Program-made: the position numbers and the translations under genes
Notes under the pieces: model-generated
What the model was told of the DNA's origin: nothing
Databases searched by the model: none
The model's input: the letters and a program-made list of their open reading frames with translations, nothing else
Shown here: positions 23,736 through 36,028 of the stretch, piece after piece
Layout of the letters: each line of letters begins with the position of its first letter
Position numbering within the stretch: the stretch's first letter is position 1
Assembly (NCBI GenBank): GCA_033439265.1
Contig: JAVTVX010000016.1
Span: forward strand, 18,398,701 to 18,462,700
Source: Dillenia suffruticosa
Taxonomy: Eukaryota; Streptophyta; Magnoliopsida; Dilleniales; Dilleniaceae
DNA length: 64,000 nt
Direction: 5' to 3'

Positions 23736-24488
23736 TCAAAATATCACTAGCAATGAAAACAACACGTAAATCAAGAAACAGGCGTACGCTATCAATCCTC
23801 GATGCTCATCCCCGCAATGAGCAAGCTCCACCAGGAGCCTGGTGCAAATCCTAGTTGCCCAGGTCACAAAAACACCCGCCATGACATACATCGCCACCCC
23901 GCCTTGAGGCACAAACAGAGCAAATGCCGAAAGCATCACAATGGGAAGCATACAATACCCAATCAAGCTCAGGCATCTATGCAAATCCAAATTCCCACTC
24001 TTCCCAGCTAACATATTGAACACAACATACAGAAACAATGCAGAAGCAAATCCCCAACCCAATATGATCCCGAAATGAATTTTTCCCGCGAGTAATTGGA
24101 ACAACCCGAATGCGACAACAAACAAGAAAGGACCAGATAAATCGGCTTCTTCGTGAAGGGAAGAATTTACCCTAAATGGATTGACCATTGCTAGGGTTTT
24201 ATCTCTGATTTGCCTAGGGTTGATTCCGAGTTCTTCAAGTAATGGGGGTTCGTCCTCGATTCGCAAACCGGAAACTCCAATCGATGAGGAACCAATTGGC
24301 GGTGTTGAAAACGATGTGGAAGCAGTTGCAGCGCCGATGTCGAAGGACATGAAGGGAATGCCAGGGTTCGCCGGTCTTGGTGGCTGAAACGGCGTCGTCG
24401 GAGGACGGCGTTGGGTCATGCCGGACCCTCCAGGGTTTACGCTGCCGGATGGGAATACTACTGGTGGAACGTTGAATTGCTTCGCCAT
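23736..24488 (-). CDS. YIP1/YIPF5-family integral membrane protein
   Basis: This is one uninterrupted 250-residue frame with no intron. YIP1-family proteins bind Rab GTPases and work in ER-Golgi membrane traffic. Residues 1-105 are a Pro/Ser/Gly-rich cytosolic tail starting MAKQFNVPPVVFPSG. The conserved PPLLEELGINPRQIRDKTLA segment comes next, then NPFR and the DLSGPFLF entry to five hydrophobic segments (about residues 120-250), including the GYCMLP motif. It ends HRGLIAYACFLIYVLFSLLV. I chose the ATG at 24488; the codons just upstream (GTG ACT) are not a start. The length is close to that of plant homologues (about 280). The region just upstream holds a CT-rich leader, as expected for a housekeeping gene promoter and 5' UTR. 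Confidence 0.92.
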   Translation of the reverse strand: MAKQFNVPPVVFPSGSVNPGGSGMTQRRPPTTPFQPPRPANPGIPFMSFDIGAATASTSFSTPPIGSSSIGVSGLRIEDEPPLLEELGINPRQIRDKTLAMVNPFRVNSSLHEEADLSGPFLFVVAFGLFQLLAGKIHFGIILGWGFASALFLYVVFNMLAGKSGNLDLHRCLSLIGYCMLPIVMLSAFALFVPQGGVAMYVMAGVFVTWATRICTRLLVELAHCGDEHRGLIAYACFLIYVLFSLLVIF

Positions 24489-25200
24489 AGTCACAGAACT
24501 CTGTGTCTCTCTCCCTCTAAAAACCTTCTTTCTCTTTTGGGAATTAACAACTGAAGGATATAAAGATCAGATCCGTGGTGAGAATCTTAATGAGAGAGAT
24601 AGAGAGATTAGGGTTTTGTTCTGAGAGCGGTTAATCAAATCATGGAGATTATGGAAATCAGATTTTCTTTTTTTTTTGGGGCGGGGGGGTTTCGGGTTTG
24701 GGAATTTGAGAGGAAATCTATGCGGAGAGCGGAATTATTAACGGAAAAAGAAGAGGATTTCTTTACCTAGCGGATACAGAAAGGAGATGGAATTACAATT
24801 TACCAATCCTCGCTCCCCTCTCCTTTCTTCCTTTCCTTCTATTTTCTCTCTCTTCTCTCTCTCTCCGTCTGCGCCCACTTTCCAGAGGCGTTTCCCCAAG
24901 TTTTATTGCGTCATATGCTCTGTATTTTAATTTTTTTAAAAAATGATTCTTTGAGGAATCTTGACGTGGCGGGATTTTATTGGCTCGCTGATGCCAAAGG
25001 CAAAATTATCACTGGCCTTGGGAATCCGAATTATTCTGACCCATGCGTTTAGGAGTCCGGGGAATAAAATCTGCGGAAATAAAAGAGCAGAACGTCCCGA
25101 GCGAGTAGTCTTAACACAATCTCCTTTTTCCGATCCTCATATAAAAAGACGACAACCAAATGCCTATCCATAAATTAAGATGGACTGCATACATCCTCTT
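24489..25200 (-). promoter_or_regulatory. 5' UTR and presumed promoter of the YIP1-family gene
   Basis: It contains pyrimidine-rich tracts on the plus strand (24830-24870), i.e. a GA-rich leader on the coding strand, and an ATTGG (CCAAT on the other strand) near 24976. No clear TATA box position can be assigned. The only support is its position upstream of the ATG. Confidence 0.4.
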
Positions 25201-25652
25201 CCCCCATTATTTAATTAATTTTTATTAAATAAATAATATTTAAAATTATATTTTAATTAATTTAATTTAAATAATTATTAAATTCTTTTTAATGAAAAAC
25301 ACTATTAATATAATTATTTTTATTTTCAAAATTCAAATTCAAATTTTAATTAAAAAATTTAACATCCTTCTTACGAGATCAACTGTTCATTAATTCTTAA
25401 CCACTTTAATTCTACATTATCGTATCTTTATATATATGGTTGTTTCTTTTTATATAATAATAATAATTATAACACCGACACTATGGTATCCGTACTATTT
25501 TACTCCTATTTAGAAATTAAATAAAATATTTCTCAGTTATATATATAGAGAAAATTTTCATTTATTTTAATTTTTAATTTTGGGTATTTAAATTGAATTT
25601 TTTTAGTATATTTTAAATTTTTACCATATCCGTAAATTTTGGTGTAAAATGA

Positions 25653-25678
25653 ATATATATATATATATATATATATAT
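25653..25678. repeat. (AT)n microsatellite
   Basis: An uninterrupted run of about 13 AT units, directly followed by an (AAT)n stretch to 25698. Confidence 0.9.
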
Positions 25679-28431
25679 GTAAATAATAATAATAATAAGA
25701 GTAAAAAAAAACAGCGGGGTGCTGCGTTTTGAGGCAAAACGCAGCACCTCCCAAATTGGATTAGGGCTTTTAGCATTAATCTCTTTCTCTTTTTCCCTCT
25801 CTCTCTCTCTCTTCCTCTCTCTCTTCTCTCTCTCTTTCTCTCTCTCTCTCTCCGCCTCTTCTCCTTCCCGCGGCCGCCTCACCTTCCTCCCCCTCCGCCG
25901 CCGCTCTCTCTCCACCGCTGCTCCTCCCTCCCCGCGAGTGCAGCCTCCCCACGAGCGCGATCCTCCTCGCGCGAGCGCGTGCCTCAGCTCTTGAGCTTGC
26001 CAGCCTGCAGCGCGATCCTCCTCACGCGAGTGCGCCACTACGTGCGATTTTCTGCCAGCACTCCACAGTGTGAACGCGAGCACGTGACTGCCCCGAGCAC
26101 TCCACAGCACGAACGCACCTGCTCCGGAGCGCACCTGAGCACGAGCGCGCGCAACCCGCGAGCGCGCCCTTGCACGATCTCCCCAGCGTGAGCTCGCCCC
26201 TGTGTGACCCTCCCCGCGCGAGCGCGCCACAGCACGCTACCTCCCACGGGCGTACAACTGCAGACCAGTCCGCGAGCCCCCAAGCCCGCGAGCCCACCAG
26301 CCCGCGACGGCCCGTGAACCTGCGATGGCCCACGAGCCCGCGACCTGTAGGTCCCTGTAGAAACCCCTAGGTCGCGGCTTCTTCACTGCAGGTAACGGCT
26401 ATGTTGATTGTAGTCCTAGCGTTGGGTATTTAGAATTTGAGTTAGTTGTTAATATTGTTCAAATTTGAAAATATTATATGTTTTAAATCAATTCGATGGG
26501 CGAACGAAAGCTAAGTCTGAGATTTGCAAAACCCTATGTGAGAGAGAAATGCAATCACTTACACGTTTGAAATAAATTTTATCGAATTTACGTTGAAATT
26601 AGAATTGGAAGCTACATATATGTTCTAAAATATGTTAAATTTAAAGAAAATTAAAAAAATGAGAAATATTGGAAATTTAATCATTTGTGAGCCAAATGAT
26701 TCGAAATTTATGAAACGGGAATATAGAAAGGAGATAGTGTAAATTAAGGTTGTATTAATTAGGAAAGAAAATGAAAAATCCGTTTATAGGTTACTATTTG
26801 ATATTAAATTGTGATGATCTGATTATATTGATTTTTTTGAAGACTCGAGGAGTCAGATTAGATAATTTTTTAAAATATGGAGTGACCACCCTCTCTAAAA
26901 ATGTGAATGGGACCCTAATCTCTTGTATGAAATAGTGAAATATGATTTTATCATATTTTTAATAAAATATACTTTTGATATGCATTGTCTCGACGTATGG
27001 AATTAAAATTCAAATCTGTTTTGTGATTATTGGAGTGTCGTATTTATGTTTCTACGATTATGCATCCATATTTGGAATGAAATGAAATTGTGTCATGATT
27101 TGAGAAATGAAATGTTTTCTATTTTACAATTGCATTGGTTTGTTGAATTTAAATGATTTCGATAAAATATATTGACATGCGGATTTGAATTGTTTTGAGG
27201 ATATGACGAGATGATTTGGCTATGTGAGTTGGATGGCTACTAAATTGAGATGATATGATGATATGACATTATTTGATAAATTTTGTAACTACGAAGGGCG
27301 TTTGTAAAGGCACCGGGTTGTCCGGATACACTTCTGCAGGAGGTATCCGCAAACATCATATTTCTAATGGTTATAGGCGCAGCCAATTGAACTCAAGTAA
27401 GGGGGAGGATGTGTGTGACGCCATCGTCTAGCACCGGCCAGGATCCTATACACGATGATGAGCTAGCCCCAGTGAACTCATGGCCAACGTCGAGGTAGAG
27501 AGTGATTTTTGAACTTTATACATAATAAAACCTCCGATGTGTCTGTTCTTGGTCATGGTTGACCTTTGCCAAGATCCTTTCGGCTTGCTCTATGATCTAC
27601 TTGATTTTAAATGGATGCATATATTTATGTTATCGTGTGAATGATTAAATGAGTTTATTTTAACGAACATATCATGATTTACTGCAAAAATTTGAATTAT
27701 TGGTTATGAATGATATTATTTGACACTCTAATATTTATCTACACTATTAGTACTTGAGATTAATCCCCTCATTCACTGGGTATCTTCCTTGATACTCACC
27801 CCCCTTTTTTCCCTCCTCGGATAGGATTATTGTGCTAGAGTGACTTTTCGGCTCTTGAGGAATTTGTAACTCGTTGGCGGATTTGAGTGTTTTTCAACGG
27901 TGAGATTTAAATTAAGTTAAGATATGAGCTCCGCACTTTATTTTCAACCCAATGACGTCTTGACCTTGAGATCCGTAGTTAACTGTGTATTTATTTGGGA
28001 TTGACTGTATAATTTATGTATATTAAATTGCGAAACTCTCATATTTCATTTGTATTGAGGCAAATCGTAGTGTTTGAATGTTAATTTGAAAAAATTGGTT
28101 GTAAATTATATAAAACTTAACCCCGCTCATTGTGGCGGCTACTCATGCTCTAATTAGGCATAACAATAGAGGTCTGTGGTTAGAATTATTGGTAATTTAC
28201 ATAGTCTGGCGTTGTTTTGGATATCTGCTGTAATTGGTAGGTTGTTATGAGGCCGGGATAGCTATTTTATTTTATTTACAGGATATTTTTAAATTATACA
28301 TGTTTAAATAGGTTTATTTATACATGAAAAATCTCCGATTTATGGAGAGATTCTGTTCGATTTTTTATAAAAATACAGCCGGTATTCAGGATAACGGATG
28401 GCTGCTCACAATCCCGGTTCAAGATGTGACA
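25678..28431 (+). mobile_element. Probable solo LTR of a gypsy-type element (2.75 kb)
   Basis: The block starts TGTAAATAATAATAATAA and ends ...AAGATGTGACA, giving TG...CA ends. It has no flanking internal domains. Its structure fits long plant gypsy LTRs: a short hairpin at the start, a CT-rich then very GC-rich leader (25780-26390), an AT-rich body, and a late GATACTCACCCCCCTTTTTT motif. The flanks ATATA and ATAAT agree at only 3 of 5 positions, and the left one lies in a microsatellite, so the TSD is not convincing. The open frames over the GC-rich part (on both strands) are composition artefacts. Confidence 0.45.
25718..25748. repeat. 14 bp stem, 3-base loop hairpin
   Basis: GGTGCTGCGTTTTG is followed by AGG and then its exact reverse complement CAAAACGCAGCACC. 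It lies about 40 bp inside the presumed LTR start. Confidence 0.85.
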
Positions 28432-30650
28432 ATAATCATATTTTATATTATATATTCATTTATAATTAATTTATATCATATTTTATTGTCATAATTCAAA
28501 TTTATTTATTCTTTCTCTCTCAATTAATATAAGTATTTATCATAATCTAATATCGTCTGTCTAAAACCCTAATCGTATATAATAAAAATTACAATAACTA
28601 TTATCATGAATTTTTTGTCAATGAATTTGAATTTCCTATACAAGAGAACAACGATATGAAATTAAGATATATTTTTAACTTTTTACCGATCAACTTTTCA
28701 AAAGAAAAGATGAGTATTAAAAATATTATCAAATTAATTTTATATTTTAAAATTGATTATAGTTAAGATCATTGTTTTAAAGGAAGGGGATTATCTATCT
28801 TTTTCGGTATTCATTTTCTTACTTCCTAATTGATTAATATTATTTTTTTATTAATTTTACATAATATTTAATTTTAATTTAAACTTTTTATAATAAAAAA
28901 TACTTTAATATAAATGGAAACAAATCTCATCTATGTCTAAATGCGCGATCTTGCATGTTAAAAGTAGATGTCATTATTCGATTTTTTATAATTTTTTATA
29001 ATTTTTATAATTTCTATAATTTTTAAGAAAATCAACTGTGAATTACTCGGATTCTATTTTCTTAATATATTTTTTATATTGAGATTTTCTTATAAGAAGA
29101 CTTAATGATATTGATTTCCATTCTATATTTGATTTTTTAATTATAAAAGGTTTAATTTAGAATAATAGATTTAAAAATATTATTTAAAATTAGTAAGAAA
29201 ATAATATTAATCATTTGGATGAAAGGGGCAGAGGATACGATCCAATTTTAGATGTGAATTTTATAAAAACATTACGAATGATAATTATTTCAAAAAATAG
29301 ATTTCATTGTAGGATAGTTTCATCAAATTATTTGAAATTTTAGATTACCCTAAACTACAATAGATAAAGTATAATTAACCAAATGTAAAGTGTAATTGAT
29401 CATGGTGCTATCGAACGTATTATCTCATGTAAACTAGAGATAAAAACTATAATTTATTTTCTTTAAGACTTGTTCTAAAAATATTTGAAATAGGAGCGAA
29501 AAACACTGCAACTATGACTCGTCTCTGTGGTCCAAACGAGACCTAAAAAATTATTAGTTTGTTATATCAGTTCTATTATTTACATTATTAATTTATTAAA
29601 TTTTTATTTCCTTTTCGTGTTTTAATTTTTCCAACAATTGTAATGAATTTGAGTTTTTCGAATAGACAGAATAATGAAATGCACTATACATGCAAGAGAC
29701 AAGTTTAATGAAACAAAAAATTAGAAACTATTGAATAGTATATAAGATTATCATAAAACAAAATATAATAAAAGTGATGTTGTTGTTGCACATATCACAA
29801 ATGCCTAGCATCACAGTTTTAACTTATGACTATCACCAAAGAAAAATACATGTAGTTTCCTTTGAAATTCTTAATTTATTTAATTTTATTTATAATAATT
29901 TTAATTAGATCTAAAATTTTTTAATAAAAAATCTATTGAATTTTACAAATATAATTTAAATTTCTTAATACCAAAAAGATGACTAGAATTATCATTATGT
30001 TAATAATTTTACATCCAGAATAAATTCAACTCTCTCTTCTATACGACAAAAAAAGGAAAGAAGGTGCGAAATTCAATTAGTTCATAGGTAAAAATTTTCA
30101 AGCCGTATCAAAAGATTTCAAAATTAAATTTCACTAATTTCATAATTGAAAATCTCACTCATATTAGATTTTAAAGATTTATCAATGAGTAAAGCGTTAT
30201 TTTTATCGCAACACTCAATAAATCCAAAAATGAAACACAAATAATACCATGGAAAGTCCAAATGATTAAATCCAATTAACTTGTAAATCTATCCCATATA
30301 AATGAAATTAAGTTTTGTCATAAATATTGACATTTTATTATGAGTTTTTTCAATATAAACCGTATAAAAACTATAAGAAAACCTGATTTTCTCTTCTTCT
30401 TTTTTCATATAAAAAAGGGTAAGAAAATCCAATTTTCTTTTTTCTTTTTTTGTAAAGTTGTTAAACATTTGACTTATCATTTATTTGACATTAAAAATTT
30501 TTTCCCTTAGAACGTGCATTTACCTATATTTAATTACAGTATGCTTTTTCTCTGCAATATTTATTGACCATTCCTGTACTTGTGTACAAAATAATTTTTT
30601 TACAGTAATATTATTTTTAAACTATATATGTAGATTTTAAAAATTAAAAG
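28432..30650. other. Very AT-rich intergenic DNA
   Basis: I see no open frame with family resemblance and no terminal repeats; only AT-rich low-complexity sequence. Confidence 0.5.
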
Positions 30651-31560
30651 ATTACTTTTACTTAAATCACATGAGCCTTAAAACAATATCGATAAACATT
30701 TAACTTTTTAAATTCTTTAGAACTCCTTTAATTTAAAAGTGAAGCATTCATAACTTTTGACCTAAATAACTTTTCACTTCACTTGAATATATACATATAA
30801 TTTAATTTACTTAAATCATCTAATTTAAATGTTATCTCTCTGATTCAATTTATCTTTTATTTTCATGGTCTTTATCTCTATTTTAATAAATGATTATTTT
30901 AATTGTTATTTCCTCCTTTTTTTTAGCATGAAAATCAAAAGCCGTAATTAAACAAAGGAAACCTTCTATTTTACCTTTTATTTAAATCACACATGACCCA
31001 TCTCTAATTAAATATGCAAGTAGTATTTAAATTTCGTATAGTTGAAATACTAAATAAACATCATTTTAAACATTTGACTTTTCAATTATTTTTACGTTTA
31101 ACACATTCCATTTATCTCTATTTTAATTTGTGATCTTTTATTTATCTTTTTATTTTTAACATAAAAATCATGCTTTCATAATAAACAAGGACACTTTCCA
31201 TTTAAATATACAATTAATATTCAATTTCTAAATTATTTACAAATCCCTGAATTATTATTTTAATTGTTATTCCCTCTTTCTTTTTAACATAAACTTCGAA
31301 ATCCCTAAAAAAAATTAGTATAAAAATCAATTTTCTTTTATTGAGTTTATACAAATTATCTAATCTCAATCTAATTTCTTCAATTAAATTCCTCTTTCAT
31401 TTTCTTGCTCTCCATCTCTCTTTCAAAAAATTATAATTCTAATAGTTTTTTTCTTTTTCTTTTCTAAACATAAAAATCAAAATATACAAATAAATGAGAC
31501 CTTTTATTTTACATTTAATTAAATCACATATGACATTTTACTTCTCTTTCTATTCAAACG
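30650..31560. repeat. Diverged AT-rich direct repeats, about 4 copies
   Basis: A motif chain recurs near 30780-31000, 31080-31220, 31240-31300 and 31370-31540: a TTTATCTCTATTTTAAT-like part, then TTTTTAACATAAAAATCA, then CCTTTTATTTTAC..TTAAATCACA-ATGAC. Spacing varies, so these are old copies. Confidence 0.5.
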
Positions 31561-33483
31561 ACACATATGTTTCCCTACTTCCTCTATAAATATGTTTACT
31601 TATCATTTGTAGCTCACAACTTTCTGTTCCATCTGTCATTATCATTTCTTTTAATTTCTTTTATTCTCATCCATCTTTATCCTTTCATTTTTTAGGAACA
31701 ACTACTAACCCACCATGCATTAGGTATAAAAATTACTTTATATACATTTATATTTTTTTTCTTTCCACTATTTATTCTTCTCTATCTCTCTAACTTCATA
31801 GAAATATAACAAAAAATTATATATGATTACATGTTAGGTTTCTCTATTATCTAGTCATATGCTTTTATGATATGTAGTATAAATAGAGAATAGAAAATAA
31901 AAATGCTAATTTTTATCCTTTTTTATTTTACTTGGATATTAAAATAATTAAGTTGTTTGCTTATGTTATGCATTTTATATCCAAGTTAGAATACAATAAA
32001 AATAATTTTGATTATATTTTGTTGTCAAAATTATGCCCTGACAAAGAAAATTCAAGGATAAAAGTTAGAGTTACTCGAAAGTGAAAAGTCACTAATGCAC
32101 AAGGAAGATATCTATGCATTGGATTTGATATTATAGATGAAAATGTACTTTATTGTAATTATTATTATTACCACATATATTATATTTAAAAATATATATA
32201 AGTGCTTTAATAATCTTAATAGTTTTATTCCGGAGAAATTACATGCATTGTATTCAACATTTCTTATTGATTTAAGGACAAAATAGAAGAATGAATGATT
32301 TACTATATCAAAAACTTTTCCATCATACCTAATAGAGAAAATATTGAGTTATCAAAAATGTGAAATGCATAATGCAATTCAATTTTAATACTATTTTAAA
32401 ATGGTGAAAAAAGATAATGATAAGTTTGAGAGATATGTTGACAATCTACTTGAATTGGATTTGGATGATTATCACTTGATAGGTAAGCTAAACAATCATA
32501 TTTTTAAAAGAATGCTTATAATTTATGTATTTTTATTACAGACTAATAATATGTTATTCATGAATTAGATGTGATTTATTGTATTACTTTTATTGGAAAT
32601 GTTGATCAGAACAATGTCTTGATTTGGAATTAATGGACTAAGGTATATATTTTTATTCTAACTTTCAATATAAATGCTTCCTAAATTGAAATTGTTTGTT
32701 TACTTCTCCTTATAATATTTAAATTTTTTTATAGTGGTCAAAAGATAATAATTAATCTCTAGGGTGATTTGACTACAAAATTTCAAGATCTTATAAAATA
32801 GAGGCAATGACATGATCTTGAAAAAGTTTCAAAATAAGTTTCAATAACTTATTTTCATATAAGTAAATTACATAATATCTCTTATGCTGAATTTCAATAC
32901 ATGTTGTCTGAAATCCTAGTCCAACCATCTGAAGATAGACCTGACATAGTAACAAGGGACTTCAAGATAAAGTTGGATCTATTGATGAAAGATTTAACTG
33001 AGAAACTGTTTTTTGAGAAAACAAATACTAGTAAGATATTAACCAAATATTAATTAATTAATCTTATATTATATTTTATCTATAAATCATTGTTTATTTC
33101 AGCATACTTTTTTCTACTAATATTATCTTTTAATATTTTAATAGCTATTTATACCATAGAATTTCAAAAAAGAGGACTACCACATGCTCATATTCTTCTG
33201 TGGCTCTCTGAAGAAGCAAAATGTCAGACATCCTTGGACATTGATCATATAATATCAACAGAGTTTTCTTGTCAAACAAATAATCCTCAGGGTGTAGTGT
33301 TGTAACTCAATTTATGGTTCATGGACCATATGGAGGTGCAAACAAGAAAGCCCCATGTATGATACAAGGAAAATGCAATAAAAAGTTTCTATGAAGAATT
33401 TACTCACAAACAACCACCGATGAAGATGATTACCATGTTTATCGTAGACGAGATGATGGAAGGTACACACTTCAATTAAATAC

Positions 33484-36028
33484 GGATAAATTACATTTTT
33501 TCCCTTGTGGATTGACGGAAAACAACATATTTCTCCTATGATGAAAAAATATCTACTTATATCCCTATGGTTTTAAAAAGTACAGTAAGTGGATAGAAAA
33601 TTCAAAATCAGTAGAGATTTAAAAGGGCGATGTAAAATACCGATTGTGCCCCTACTTAAAAGGTTAATGTTTTTGAAACTCTAAAAGATACTTTTGTTTT
33701 TCCATTCTAGAGATAGAGAAAAGGATGAAGGAAAAAAAAAATTCGGCGATCAAACATTTGAGTGATGGAATTTTCCATTTGAATCAAGGGATAAGATCTA
33801 ACATTTTTCAAAGTGCGAAAGCGAGATCAAAGACACTATTGGGTAAGAATTTTTTTTTAAAATTTTTTCAATATGAAGCACATCTAGGGTTTCGATATTT
33901 TCTAAGTTTGAATGTTGTTTTCTAAGTTTTTTGTTTTTTGTATAGAGCACAACAAAGGCACTGGTGGGAAACTTAAGGGTTGATTTCAGTGGGATCTAGT
34001 AGAAAGGCGAGACCTAGTGGGTTAGTTTGGTATGCTGGAATTGATGTATAGATTGTGAATAGGTTTCCTGAAATTGGTGTAAAAACAACTTGTATTTGTA
34101 ATTAAGTTATTATTGGTATTTAAAAGAACAATTTCTGCTGATAAGTATTGTTACATTTGTTTAGATTGTTGAAATACTGGAATTGGTGCTGATGCATTTT
34201 TGTAACATTGTTGCTGTTGACAAAGTTGAGTTTTGATGATAATATATTTTAGGTAGAAATGTATGTCTTTTGGATCAAACATATTTGTGTCGATACACCC
34301 AAAACTAGTGTCAACACAATATTCTCTGATGTCAACACAATGCTTTCCAATATCAACACTTGAAGGCAATATGTTGACACATATGTCGACATAATTACTT
34401 AGATCTCAACACTTGAAGGCAATGTGTCGACACATATGTCGACATAATTGAAACATCTCAACACTTAAATCACTATGTCGACACATATGTCGATGTGTTG
34501 ACATAGCTAAAGCAAAGTAATGCGTCGACGCTTATGTCGACATAATCATCTTGGATAAGCACCATGTCGACACAACCCCTTAGTTATGTTGACACAATCA
34601 CTTTAAATAAGCTCTATGTTGACATATCTATGACCTATGTCGACATAAATGGATTACACGATAACTACATAGTTTTATATCAACACAAAGTTCACTCACG
34701 TTGACCAAGGCATTCCATAGAGCAATAATGTCGAATGCATAAAAGAACCTAAGCTAGTTCTATCAATCCAACGAGACATATATATTGATCCAATCATTCA
34801 AAAAATATAAAAAATCAATATGTGTCAACCCTTACATGAAATTATATAGATCATTCAAGAATTTCTAAATTTGCATTTAATATTCAAGAAGAATACAACT
34901 ATAACAGTGTTGTTAACAAATTACGACCGACATTCACAAAAGATAACAACTATCATTCAAATTACAAGCGCCATTGCATTTTCATTTTGCACAACAAATT
35001 ACAAGCGACATGATAGTCACTGCAATAGAGATAACCATAAAACTTTTGATAAATCTCAAATTTCTTTTCATAGCTTACATCCATGCTGTATAATCTCTAT
35101 GTTCAAGCAGTGTCCTATCTATGTTTGGACTCTCGAATGATTTACCTATACTCTCTGTTTGCCTATCTGTTACATTTACTTTACTACTATATTTCTGAAC
35201 CCTTCCCCTTTTTCTATTTATCCCCACATTCATTTTATCCCCACATTCATTTCTTTCACATACAAAATATAGCAAACCCTTTGAAGACTTCTCAGAATCC
35301 ACTATCTTTAGAATAGCCCTATTGCCACAATCACACCTTCGATACTAGAATTTAGATTGTCTTGGTCTCCCAATTCCGGTGCTTGAGAAAGACATTTTGA
35401 ATTTGTTCAAAAAAAGAACACACATTACACCACAAATCAAAACCCCACAAGATGAAGGCAATAAAAACACATGCAACTCAAATGGATGATTCGAATAGAT
35501 AATAGATAAACAGATAATGGATGCAATTAAAATCCACACTTCAAGCTAAAAAACCCAGATAATCCATGAATCGAACTAAAAACAAATAAAAAAATAAATC
35601 ACACATTAAATGTCCAAACCCCCAAATCTGGATATAATATTTGACATGAACAAGAAAAACTCTGGGTATAAATGCTACCTTCAACGATTTTCAAAAATTG
35701 TTTCAACGATTTGAATTTCAATATCCTACCTTCACAGATATTCAAGAAATGTTTAGAAGATTTGAAAAAATAGACTACTCTTTTAGAAAAGTTGTTTGGC
35801 TCTTGTACTCAGACCCAAATTGAAACTGGGACAATTTTGAAATTTAAATTTACATGTTGATCAGCTGACGCAACTACCTACTTATGCGTCACAATCTACT
35901 TAATGACTGTTTAGTTTCATTCACTTGTCATACTTCTTAAAACTATAGGGGTATAAGAGGATATTCTTTTCACTATAGGTGAAACATGTGGTTTTCAGTC
36001 GAATCATAAGGGGAAAAGTGTAATTTAC
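33484..36028. mobile_element. TIR element nested in the Helitron intron (about 2.5 kb)
   Basis: The left side AAATTACATTTTTTCCCTTG continues GTGGATTGACGGAAAACAAC. The right side, reverse-complemented, reads AAATTACACTTTTCCCCTTA and continues TGATTCGACTGAAAACCAC. Similarity runs for about 100 bp, including a TATCCCTATGGTTTTAA part. No transposase is seen, so it is non-autonomous. TSDs were not convincing. Internal tandem repeats lie at 34260-34700. Confidence 0.65.
34260..34700. repeat. TGTCGACA-type tandem repeats
   Basis: Units resembling CACTATGTCGACACATATGT followed by CGACATAAT recur about every 45-65 bp with variable spacers such as CTCAACACTTGAAGGCAA. They are self-complementary around TCGA and explain the Asp/Thr/Cys-rich minus-strand frame at 34151-34369. 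Confidence 0.65.

Noticed and set aside
25613-26333. Overlapping open frames rich in Ala, Arg and Gly on both strands
   Set aside because: GC-rich low-complexity DNA opens all frames at once; no domain is visible and the block looks like an LTR leader.
31600-32880. Helitron 5' terminus
   Set aside because: I looked for a TC start with downstream Rep N-terminal sequence but found no convincing boundary.
34871-35316. Overlapping plus and minus frames of 70-90 codons
   Set aside because: They lie inside the nested non-autonomous TIR element and show no domain.
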